Shown here piece after piece: positions 1 through 5,781 of a DNA stretch of 6,015 nucleotides. This DNA is from an uncultured Bacilli bacterium (GTDB taxonomy: Bacteria; Bacillota_I; Bacilli_A; RF39; UBA660). The stretch covers positions 1 through 6,015 of the forward strand of contig CAKOHQ010000057.1 in assembly GCA_934085875.1 (NCBI GenBank), written 5' to 3'. The position numbers and the translations under genes were made by a program. Within the stretch, counting starts at the first letter, position 1, and every line of letters begins with the position of its first letter. The notes under the pieces were generated by a model. It was not told the origin of the DNA and searched no databases. It saw nothing but the letters and a program-made list of their open reading frames with translations.

Positions 1-40
1 ACTATGAAAACATATCTCTTTCCCAACCCCAAAAATCGTT

Positions 41-51
41 GGGGGGGGGGG
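41..51 (+). repeat. Homopolymeric G11 tract
   Basis: Eleven uninterrupted G residues sit 43 bases before the start codon of the exported protein at 95. Apart from the facing C-rich arm, the window has almost no other G/C runs, so chance is a poor explanation. Homopolymeric tracts of this length are prone to slipped-strand mispairing. The tract is directly followed by TATAAA (52-57). A homopolymer length error in sequencing or assembly is possible. Confidence 0.9.
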
Positions 52-57
52 TATAAA
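52..57 (+). promoter_or_regulatory. Possible -10 element abutting the G tract
   Basis: TATAAA directly follows G11 and would start transcription near position 64, about 30 bases before the start codon at 95. No convincing -35 lies 16-18 bp upstream: the candidate region 28-35 is C/A-rich. The nearest TTG (39-41) is much too close. The call rests on the -10 alone and on the need for some promoter for the gene at 95. The promoter could also lie outside the window. Confidence 0.25.
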
Positions 58-80
58 GAAATATGTTTTTTCGTGATAAA

Positions 81-87
81 AAAGGAG
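81..87 (+). promoter_or_regulatory. Ribosome-binding site for the surface protein
   Basis: AAAGGAG lies seven bases before ATG 95, a standard strong Shine-Dalgarno distance, and fixes that start. It lies downstream of the hairpin and is not sequestered by it. Confidence 0.85.
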
Positions 88-94
88 TGATAGT

Positions 95-2110
95 ATGAAT
101 CGTAAACAAAGAATAATAGTTAGTGTAACAGGAATAATATTAGTTATGTTAATATTATTAGGATTAACATATGCATACTTTTTAACTAAAATAAATGGTA
201 ATACTAATGATAAATCTATTAGTGTTGCACTTGCTAATTTAGAAATTAAATATGATGATAATAAAGATGTTATTATAGGAGATAAAATAGAACCTGGTAC
301 TATTTTACCAGAAAAAATATTCACAGTTACTAATACGGGAGATGCAAATGTTGGAAGTTATAGTGTTGGTTTTGTAGATGTAATTAATACTTTCAAAAGA
401 ACTGAAGATGTTATATATACAATTACTTGTAGTAGTAGCATAACAAATAAAAAATGTAATGGCGTAGAAAATAGTGAATTTCCTAATCTAAATTCATATA
501 TTGTTAGTAATCAAATTAATAAAGATGAAGTACAAACTTACACTATTAATGTTACTTATAAAAATTTAGATATTGATCAAAGTATAGATATGAATAAAGA
601 ATTATCTGCTAAGATAGATATATTTAATTCAAGTGATTTAAGTATTGAAGGAAATATTACAAATGTAAGTGAAAATGATTATGTAGTAATACAAAGTAAA
701 GAACAAAAAAGTGAAATAGTTGATGGCAAATATAGATTTATTGGTATTGAAGCAGATAATCATAAAATTATTTTAAAAAATAGAGATAATAGTACTACAA
801 AAGAAGCTAGTTTGGTAGTTAATAGAGCTTCAACAGCAATTTTTTCTGATACAAGTATAGATTTTACAAATATAATAAATGAAGCAACTGTAAATGTCGT
901 TGTTAACGATAATGATTTAACTTTGAAGGTAAACAATATAAATGATGGTTCACCATCTGTATTAAAAGATAAGATTCTTTATTTTGCAAAAAAAGGTGGA
1001 GTAAATAAAACACTTTTAGGTAGTAATATTAAATCATTTACAGGTATAAGTAATATTGATGAAAGAGTATTAAATATAACTCCTGATGATTATGGTGATA
1101 GTTATTATTATAGAGGAAATATACTAGATAATTATGTTAATTTTGCAGGATTCTTATGGAGAATAGTTAGAATAAATGGAGATGGATCTGTAAGAATTAT
1201 ATTGAATGAACCTTTAAATACTGTAAAAAGAGAAGGCAGTGAAGATTATGCCGGTACTACTTCTGTATTTAATAATAATGTAAGATCTAATGCAAATGTA
1301 GGTTATATGTATGCATTGCAATCTCAAAGTGCAAATGCAAATCATTGTGTTATGTTGGTTAATGGTGTTGCAGATAAAACTACAAGTACTTATAAAACAA
1401 AAGATGATTGTATTAAAGCGGGAGGAAAATGGACAACAAGTGCTTATGAAATAACTCATGCTAATGTGGCAGATAGTACTGTAAAAAAAGTTGTAGATAA
1501 ATTTTATCAAAACTATATAGAAAATGATGATTCAAATTATCATTATGGAAAATATTTATCCGATAACATATTTTGTGGCGATAAAACAATGGCTGACAAA
1601 TCATATGGTACAAATAATACAGCATTAGGATACGCACAACAAATAACTTATTATAGTGCCTTTGCAAGAAATTATGATGAAGCATCAAAAGATCCTAGTT
1701 TAATTATAAAAGAAGCAAAACCAACTTTAATATGTGCGGAAGGAGCAACTGACACATTTTCTAGATATACAGTTAATGAATACATTACTGAAAAAAATGT
1801 TCCAACAAATGGAGACTTAACATATCCTATTGGATTGTTATCAGCAGATGAATTAGTTTTTGCAGGTGCTTATAGTAGAACATATAATGAAAATTATTAT
1901 TTATATAATAAAAATTCATTTTTATACCACACAATGTCTCCTTATACTTTTACTGATGGTAAAGCTTATACTTTAAATGGTGGAATAATGTTGAGTAGTT
2001 ACTATGTTGGTGGTTCAAGAAGTGTAAAACCCGTAATCAATTTAAAAAGCGATTGTTTGACAACTGGCGATGGTACAAAAGAATCTCCATATACAATAAT
2101 TATGAACTAA
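95..2110 (+). CDS. Exported surface protein with SipW/TasA-type signal and RPVINLK-type C-terminal domain
   Basis: A 671-residue protein, probably exported and cell-surface or wall-associated. Residues 1-6 are basic, 7-29 form a hydrophobic segment ending in GLTYAYF, followed by SVALANLEIKYDD. This matches the SipW-dependent signals of TasA/camelysin-like proteins, with cleavage plausible near A27. Residues about 40-180 (PGT, FTVTNTGDANVGSY) look like the TasA-type beta sandwich and hold C112 and C121, a likely disulfide pair. Residues about 185-280 resemble a small carboxypeptidase-regulatory or transthyretin-like beta domain. Residues about 334-671 contain YYYRGNILDNYVNFAGFLWR, IGLLSADELVFAG, YHTMSP and VKPVINLKSD. 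This pattern recurs in large surface proteins of uncultured Firmicutes and resembles DUF6273 and C-type-lectin-like folds. Five more Cys (418, 439, 494, 547, 654) lie there. No LPXTG motif or C-terminal anchor is visible. A ligand or adhesion role is inference. A hairpin with G11 lies upstream and a terminator downstream. Confidence 0.85.
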   Translation: MNRKQRIIVSVTGIILVMLILLGLTYAYFLTKINGNTNDKSISVALANLEIKYDDNKDVIIGDKIEPGTILPEKIFTVTNTGDANVGSYSVGFVDVINTFKRTEDVIYTITCSSSITNKKCNGVENSEFPNLNSYIVSNQINKDEVQTYTINVTYKNLDIDQSIDMNKELSAKIDIFNSSDLSIEGNITNVSENDYVVIQSKEQKSEIVDGKYRFIGIEADNHKIILKNRDNSTTKEASLVVNRASTAIFSDTSIDFTNIINEATVNVVVNDNDLTLKVNNINDGSPSVLKDKILYFAKKGGVNKTLLGSNIKSFTGISNIDERVLNITPDDYGDSYYYRGNILDNYVNFAGFLWRIVRINGDGSVRIILNEPLNTVKREGSEDYAGTTSVFNNNVRSNANVGYMYALQSQSANANHCVMLVNGVADKTTSTYKTKDDCIKAGGKWTTSAYEITHANVADSTVKKVVDKFYQNYIENDDSNYHYGKYLSDNIFCGDKTMADKSYGTNNTALGYAQQITYYSAFARNYDEASKDPSLIIKEAKPTLICAEGATDTFSRYTVNEYITEKNVPTNGDLTYPIGLLSADELVFAGAYSRTYNENYYLYNKNSFLYHTMSPYTFTDGKAYTLNGGIMLSSYYVGGSRSVKPVINLKSDCLTTGDGTKESPYTIIMN

Positions 2111-2131
2111 GTACATAAGTGTACTTTTTTT
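2109..2131 (+). terminator. Rho-independent terminator after the surface-protein gene
   Basis: A perfect stem of AGTACA (2110-2115) with TGTACT (2120-2125), extendable by A2109:T2126, closes a TAAG loop and runs into seven T (2125-2131). It overlaps the last base of the stop codon. The stem is short and AT-rich, but the U tract is clean. It separates the surface gene from the promoter that begins at 2133. Confidence 0.8.
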
Positions 2132-2132
2132 C

Positions 2133-2161
2133 TTGAAAAAACTAAAGTTTTATCTTATAAT
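2133..2161 (+). promoter_or_regulatory. Sigma-A promoter of the tail-anchored gene pair
   Basis: A -35 TTGAAA (2133-2138) and a perfect -10 TATAAT (2156-2161) are separated by exactly 17 bp. Transcription would start near 2168, leaving a leader of only about a dozen bases before ATG 2181. The promoter begins two bases after the upstream terminator's T run. Confidence 0.85.
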
Positions 2162-2170
2162 TTTTATAGT

Positions 2171-2177
2171 AGGTGAT
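2171..2177 (+). promoter_or_regulatory. Ribosome-binding site that decides the start at 2181
   Basis: AGGTGAT lies just before ATG 2181 and matches the 3' end of 16S rRNA. The same element, AGGTGAT at 2887-2893, precedes the next gene. It rules out an in-frame TTG at 2133, which is the -35 box. Confidence 0.85.
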
Positions 2178-2180
2178 ACT

Positions 2181-2888
2181 ATGAGCATACCAAAATTAGT
2201 AAGAGATGAAACAAAAACAAAAATAATAAATAAAAACGAAGTAATATCTTACATTAATAATAGTGAAAATTATTTAGAATTAAAAGAATATTTAACAAAA
2301 TTAGAAAATCAAAATAAAGTTGATAAAAATGAATTAATTGACATAATTGAAGCAGTAAAAAATAAATTGCTAAGTGAAGAATCAATAATAAATGAATATG
2401 AACAAAATAAAAATGATTTTGATAAATTAGCTGATTTTTATGAAAGTAACATAGAATATATTAGACATTGTATGTATAATATGAATATAAATAATATAAA
2501 ATTTGTAATAGATTTTATGAAATATTGTTTATTAAGACAACAAAATGGTTTTCAAAATAAATTTAAATCTCAAATAACTTACAATGAATTTAAAAACTAT
2601 TATATAAATAATAAAGAAAAATTTAGTGAAAAATTACAAAGTATTTTTGATGATATTTTAAATGAAGAAAATAATATAATTAATAATGTAAATATAGAAG
2701 ATGATTACAAAGAAGATAATTATTTGACTAGAACACAAGTATTAAGTTTGTCACATAATAATCAAGGTTATAATTTAACAGAAGAAGATTTAAAACTTAA
2801 TTCTAAAGCTTTTGTAGCAACAACAATAATACTAGAGGCTACACTTGCTATTGGTCTTATAATAGCTCTAATATTTGTTTTTAAATAG
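2181..2888 (+). CDS. Tail-anchored helical membrane protein of unknown function (first of pair)
   Basis: I do not recognise this 235-residue protein. It has no signal peptide. Residues 1-205 are charged and predicted mostly helical, rich in Asn, Lys, Glu and Ile. Residues about 211-234 form one strongly hydrophobic helix ending two or three residues from the C terminus, so the bulk should face the cytoplasm on a C-terminal anchor. Residues about 19-64 (VISYINN, LKEYL, NELIDII) and 107-163 (FVIDFMKYC, then FKNYY) have counterparts in the next protein at similar places relative to its ends, suggesting paralogy. The start is ATG 2181. Extending to TTG 2133 would add a false hydrophobic N terminus made from promoter sequence. 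It shares an operon with the next gene, eight bases downstream. A scaffold or adaptor role at the membrane is only a guess. Confidence 0.8.
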   Translation: MSIPKLVRDETKTKIINKNEVISYINNSENYLELKEYLTKLENQNKVDKNELIDIIEAVKNKLLSEESIINEYEQNKNDFDKLADFYESNIEYIRHCMYNMNINNIKFVIDFMKYCLLRQQNGFQNKFKSQITYNEFKNYYINNKEKFSEKLQSIFDDILNEENNIINNVNIEDDYKEDNYLTRTQVLSLSHNNQGYNLTEEDLKLNSKAFVATTIILEATLAIGLIIALIFVFK

Positions 2889-2896
2889 GTGATTAT

Positions 2897-4162
2897 ATGG
2901 CAAATTATGATAAAGAAAGAATAAATAATATTAGAAAAAATAAACAAGTAATTATAGATTATTATAGTAAAACAAATAACATAAATGAATTAGAAGACTT
3001 TTTAAATACAATCAATAACTGGGATTTAAACTCATCAGAATTAGAAGAAATAAAACAAAAAGCAAATGAAAGATTAAATATTTTGAAAAATCAAAATAAT
3101 ATAAAAGAAATATTTGATAAAGCAAAAGAATTAAATAGTAATATAAGTAATTTCGTTATTGTTGAAACAGATAAAAATATAAATGACAAAGACTACAATG
3201 GTTTTAGAAATGATGTAAGTTATTTAAAATATATAAACAATGGAGAAAATAAATTATATGAAATAAATTATGAATATATTGAAAATATTAGAAATATACT
3301 TTTAAATGAAAACAATAAGAATTTATCTAGTAACGAAATATATAATTTATTAGAACCTTATTTAAAAGAATTAAAACAAGTAGATATAGATTATAATAAT
3401 AGTTTAGATAATGATAAAATAAAAGAAGAAACCGATAATATTTTAGATGATAAAATTAGAGAACATTATACTAACAACATAGATGCTGTTTTAAGAGAAA
3501 GAAAAATTATTAATGAATATATAAATAAAAATGGTCTAGAAAATGAAAAATTTGTTTATAGTTTAAATTCTAGAGGTGAAAGAATATATTATTTAGGTGA
3601 AAAATTAATTAAATTTAATGATAACAATGAAATGTTTATTTTAGATAAGGATTCTGATACCTTTGTGAAAGATAATGGAAATAAAGTAGAAGAAAATACA
3701 TTTGATAAATATAGCAACAATAATGAAGATGTAAAAAAAATACCTGAAAATTTATATGAATATGATGAAAGTTATTATATTAATTTGTTAAATAGTATTT
3801 TTGATAAGATTAATATGAGTATTAGTTTAAATGAATATGAAAATGAATTATTAGTTATGTTTTTAAAAATGTGTATTATTTTTAAAGAAGAAGAAATACC
3901 ACTTAATTTATTTGAAATATATGAAAAGTTTAAAAATAGTATAAAAGACTACAAAGAATTATACACTGATGAAATAATTGAAATATTTAATAAAAAAAAT
4001 ATGTTAGATGAAAATAGAAAAGATTTAGAAAAAGAACTTAATGAGAAAAAATTACAATTAGTTAAACAAAATAATGATGGTTTTATAGATATAATATTAA
4101 TATGTTGTTCAATTATAATAGTTGCAATAGCTATATTATATATTATACTTGTAAAACAATAA
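2897..4162 (+). CDS. Tail-anchored helical membrane protein of unknown function (second of pair)
   Basis: I do not recognise this 421-residue protein. It begins at ATG 2897, behind an AGGTGAT site (2887-2893) that overlaps the previous stop codon, so the two genes are co-transcribed and probably translationally coupled. Residues 1-395 carry no signal peptide and are Asn/Lys/Glu-rich and largely helical. Residues about 216-270 (FVYSLNSRGERIYYLGEKLI, then MFILDKDSDTF) look more beta-like and may be a small inserted domain. A charged, coiled-coil-like stretch (about 370-392) precedes the single C-terminal membrane helix (about 397-419), which holds a Cys pair at 403-404. Residues 15-62 and about 296-372 (LLVMFLKMC, YEKFKNSIKDY) resemble segments of the preceding protein, so this looks like a longer paralogue with an insertion. 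The promoter of frr lies in its final codons. No catalytic motif is visible. Confidence 0.8.
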   Translation: MANYDKERINNIRKNKQVIIDYYSKTNNINELEDFLNTINNWDLNSSELEEIKQKANERLNILKNQNNIKEIFDKAKELNSNISNFVIVETDKNINDKDYNGFRNDVSYLKYINNGENKLYEINYEYIENIRNILLNENNKNLSSNEIYNLLEPYLKELKQVDIDYNNSLDNDKIKEETDNILDDKIREHYTNNIDAVLRERKIINEYINKNGLENEKFVYSLNSRGERIYYLGEKLIKFNDNNEMFILDKDSDTFVKDNGNKVEENTFDKYSNNNEDVKKIPENLYEYDESYYINLLNSIFDKINMSISLNEYENELLVMFLKMCIIFKEEEIPLNLFEIYEKFKNSIKDYKELYTDEIIEIFNKKNMLDENRKDLEKELNEKKLQLVKQNNDGFIDIILICCSIIIVAIAILYIILVKQ

Positions 4163-4177
4163 AATTATTTATATAAT
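4149..4177 (+). promoter_or_regulatory. Promoter of frr inside the end of the preceding gene
   Basis: A -35 TTGTAA (4149-4154) and a perfect -10 TATAAT (4172-4177) have a 17 bp spacer. The -35 lies in the last codons of the upstream gene. Transcription would begin near 4184, just before the ribosome-binding site. No terminator separates the two genes, so frr may also receive read-through from 2133. Confidence 0.75.
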
Positions 4178-4188
4178 ATTGATTAGAA

Positions 4189-4196
4189 AAGGAGAT
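4189..4196 (+). promoter_or_regulatory. Ribosome-binding site that decides the frr start
   Basis: AAGGAGAT has its GGAG five bases before ATG 4200, ideal spacing. It rules out the in-frame TTG at 4179, which has no ribosome-binding site and would place this element inside the coding region. Confidence 0.85.
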
Positions 4197-4199
4197 ATT

Positions 4200-4739
4200 A
4201 TGGACATTATAGATAATGCAGAATTAAAAATGATTTCTGCAATAGAAAATTTAGAAAATAGATTAACAACAATAAGAGCGGGTAGAGCAAATCCTCTAAT
4301 GTTAAATGGAATAAGTGCAGAAGCATATGGAGTATCAACACCTATCAATCAATTAGCAACTATATCTGTACACGATGGTAAACAATTATTTATTAAACCA
4401 TTTGATAGAAATAATTTAAAAAATATTGAAAAAGCTATTAATGAGGCTAATTTAGGAATCAATCCTACAAATAATGGTGAAACAATAATTTTAACAGTTC
4501 CTGATTTAACAGAAGAAACTAGACGTGATTATGTTAAACAAGCAAAAACTATGGCAGAAGAAGGTAAAATAGCACTTAGAAATATTAGACAAGATTCTAA
4601 TAATTCAATAAAAAATAGTGAATTTACAGAAGATGAAAAAGATAGATACATGGAAGAAATTCAAAATTTAATTAATAAATATAATAAAAAAGTAGAAGAA
4701 GTTTTATCTACTAAAGAAAAAGAATTAATGAGTATTTAA
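4200..4739 (+). CDS. frr: Ribosome recycling factor
   Basis: RRF splits post-termination ribosomes together with EF-G in the cytoplasm, freeing subunits, mRNA and tRNA. The 179-residue length is close to the usual ~185. Recognisable motifs are TIRAGRANP (24-32) in the long three-helix-bundle domain, YGVSTPINQLA (43-53) leading into the beta domain, PFDRNNLKNIEKAI (67-80), LTEETRRDYVKQAK (103-116) and ALRNIRQDSNNSIK (125-138). It looks intact and ordinary. In many bacteria frr follows pyrH. Here it follows two unknown membrane-protein genes instead, and has its own promoter and terminator, so it appears to be a separate transcription unit. Confidence 0.97.
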   Translation: MDIIDNAELKMISAIENLENRLTTIRAGRANPLMLNGISAEAYGVSTPINQLATISVHDGKQLFIKPFDRNNLKNIEKAINEANLGINPTNNGETIILTVPDLTEETRRDYVKQAKTMAEEGKIALRNIRQDSNNSIKNSEFTEDEKDRYMEEIQNLINKYNKKVEEVLSTKEKELMSI

Positions 4740-4760
4740 AATTTTAATATTCATTTTTTT
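4727..4760 (+). terminator. Rho-independent terminator overlapping the end of frr
   Basis: AATGAGTATT (4727-4736) pairs with AATATTCATT (4746-4755) over ten positions, one a G:U pair, around a nine-base loop, and is followed by a T run through 4760. The left arm is made from the last codons of frr and the stop codon is in the loop. The stem is AT-rich, but the tract and position fit a terminator. Confidence 0.75.
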
Positions 4761-4785
4761 ATGTCTTAATTAATATTCTTTTATC

Positions 4786-4814
4786 TTGAGAAAGTAAAAC
4801 ATTAATGATAAAAT
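4786..4814 (+). promoter_or_regulatory. Extended -10 promoter of the ireB-ruvX-DUF1292-mltG operon
   Basis: A -35 TTGAGA (4786-4791) and a -10 TAAAAT (4809-4814) lie 17 bp apart. A TG at 4806-4807 in the extended -10 position strengthens it. The start point would be near 4821, directly before TAGGAGTGAG (4824-4833), the ribosome-binding region of ireB. Confidence 0.75.
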
Positions 4815-4836
4815 ATATATATCTAGGAGTGAGAAT

Positions 4837-5085
4837 ATGGATAATACAAGTTTATTTAAATTAGATGATATAGAAAATGCTCTAGTAAGTAGAACAATAA
4901 TAGATGTCTATAACAGTTTAGAAAGTAGAGGTTATAATGCTACAAGCCAAATAATTGGTTATTTAGTATCTGGTGATCCAGGATATATAACAAGCTATAA
5001 TAATGCAAGAAATCAAATAACAAGCATAGAAAGAGAAAAAATACTAAAAAATATATTAGAAAGTTATATTAAAAATAATTTATGA
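4837..5085 (+). CDS. ireB: IreB/ReoM family regulator (DUF965, UPF0297)
   Basis: A small cytoplasmic regulator of 82 residues, the normal family length. In Enterococcus faecalis, IreB is a substrate of the Ser/Thr kinase IreK and affects cephalosporin resistance. In Listeria, the homologue ReoM controls ClpCP-dependent breakdown of MurA and so peptidoglycan synthesis. Family hallmarks are visible: GYN (32-34), QIIGYLVSGDPGYI (38-51) and NNARNQI (55-61). T4 of the N terminus MDNTSLFKLDD aligns without gaps with the phosphorylated Thr of relatives, as I recall their sequence, so control by phosphorylation is plausible. It is the first gene of its operon, with a good ribosome-binding site. Its TGA stop overlaps the ATG of ruvX. 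Confidence 0.95.
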   Translation: MDNTSLFKLDDIENALVSRTIIDVYNSLESRGYNATSQIIGYLVSGDPGYITSYNNARNQITSIEREKILKNILESYIKNNL

Positions 5086-5507
5086 GATATTTAGGATTAG
5101 ATTTAGGAACTAAAACATTAGGTTTAGCAATCACAGATAAATTAGGAATTATATCCAGTCCATATAAAGTACTAAGATATGATGATATAAATAAATTAAT
5201 AGAAGAATTATTAATTATTATTAAAGAAGAAAATATAGATGAATTAGTATTAGGATTACCAAAAAATATGAATAATTCAATAGGATTTGGAGCAGAAAGA
5301 AGTTTAAATTTTAAAAAATTACTAGAAGAAAAATGTGATAAAAAAATACATTTAGTAGATGAAAGATTAAGTACAGTAGAAGCAGAACGCTTTTTAATAA
5401 GTACAGATACATCCCGTAATAAAAGAAAAAAAATAATAGATTCTTATGCTGCTAGTATAATATTAGAAACATATTTAAATAAAAGAAAGGATCAAAATAA
5501 TGGATGA
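5082..5507 (+). CDS. ruvX: Putative Holliday junction resolvase / pre-16S rRNA nuclease, YqgF family
   Basis: A 141-residue RNase H-fold nuclease of the YqgF/RuvX family. Members have been assigned Holliday-junction resolution and, in E. coli, 5' processing of pre-16S rRNA. Visible motifs are GLDLGTKTLG (5-14, acidic D7), LVLGLPKN (55-62), VDERLST (92-98, D93 and E94) and IIDSYAASIIL (118-128, D120). The acidic positions expected to bind metal are present, so it should be active. Length is normal. Its ATG overlaps the ireB stop in an ATGA and no Shine-Dalgarno sequence precedes it, so its translation probably depends on ribosomes finishing ireB. The TGA stop is followed at once by an in-frame TAG. 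This gene order is standard in Firmicutes. Confidence 0.95.
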   Translation: MRYLGLDLGTKTLGLAITDKLGIISSPYKVLRYDDINKLIEELLIIIKEENIDELVLGLPKNMNNSIGFGAERSLNFKKLLEEKCDKKIHLVDERLSTVEAERFLISTDTSRNKRKKIIDSYAASIILETYLNKRKDQNNG

Positions 5508-5781
5508 TAGTGGAAAAATAATAATAAAAGATATAAATGATAAAACAATTGAATGTGATGTTTTGTTTACATTTGATAGTGAAGAAACAAAAAAAAGTTA
5601 TATAGTTTATACTGATAATACTAAAGATGAATTAGGTAATATAAAAGTATATGCAAATACATATGATCCATATAGTGAAAATGGAGACTTAGGAGAAATT
5701 GAAACAGAACAAGAATGGGCAACAATTGAACAAATTTTTTCAAGTATAAACAATAAGGAGGATGAGTCAAATGAAACATAA
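5500..5781 (+). CDS. DUF1292 family protein (YrzB-like)
   Basis: A 93-residue acidic, probably cytoplasmic protein of unknown function. The family signature is clear: VLFTFDSEETKKSYIVYTD (21-39) followed by VYANTYDP (50-57), then EWATIEQIF (72-80). DUF1292 proteins usually sit directly after ruvX in Firmicutes, as here. Translation starts at ATG 5500, behind AAAGGAT (5486-5492), and overlaps the end of ruvX by eight bases. A polar Asn/Glu/Asp/Ser tail follows residue 83, and its last codons carry the ribosome-binding site of mltG. No catalytic residues are recognisable. The conserved neighbourhood suggests a link to wall regulation or nucleic-acid metabolism, but this is unproven. Confidence 0.92.
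   Translation: MDDSGKIIIKDINDKTIECDVLFTFDSEETKKSYIVYTDNTKDELGNIKVYANTYDPYSENGDLGEIETEQEWATIEQIFSSINNKEDESNET
5755..5761 (+). promoter_or_regulatory. Ribosome-binding site that decides the mltG start
   Basis: AAGGAGG lies nine bases before ATG 5771. An in-frame ATG at 5762 directly touches this element and is too close to be used efficiently, so 5771 is preferred. The site is inside the DUF1292 coding region. Confidence 0.8.

Larger units (their letters stand above)
7..71. terminator. Long imperfect hairpin with G11 tract; possible terminator or 5' leader structure
   Basis: Bases 7-21 pair with 55-69 over 15 positions with one mismatch (C16 against A60). Inside this stem, the C-rich segment 22-30 faces the G run 41-51, so the stem can extend by C:G pairs around an AT-rich loop. 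On the + strand the hairpin runs into six T (66-71). On the - strand the stem is followed by a shorter T run, so it could terminate in both directions. A TGA at 5-7 could be the stop codon of a gene lying mostly outside the window, which would make this its terminator, but that gene cannot be seen. Alternatively it is a leader or attenuator structure for the surface-protein gene starting at 95. Confidence 0.55.

Noticed and set aside
39..57. TTGGGG as a -35 box paired with TATAAA
   Set aside because: The spacer would be only 7 bp at the observed tract length, far from the 16-18 bp needed. About ten more G would be required.
74..82. TG-A-TAAAAA as an extended -10 for the surface gene
   Set aside because: Transcription would begin after or within the ribosome-binding site at 81-87, leaving no usable leader.
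1..90. Open frame from the window edge through ATG 4 to TGA 88-90, reading through the G tract
   Set aside because: It would be only 28 codons from ATG, lies entirely in the hairpin, includes a Gly run from the G tract, and has no visible ribosome-binding site. It could be the tail of an upstream gene, but nothing supports that over the TGA at 5-7.
1214..1688. Two overlapping reverse-strand open frames inside the surface-protein gene
   Set aside because: Their Cys/Ile/Phe/His-rich translations match no family, they lie antisense to a well-supported gene, and they have no ribosome-binding sites that I could see. They are shadows of AT-rich coding sequence.
95..2110. Diversity-generating retroelement target based on the lectin-like C terminus
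   Set aside because: No reverse transcriptase, template repeat or variable repeat is visible in the window, and the C-terminal motif alone is not enough.
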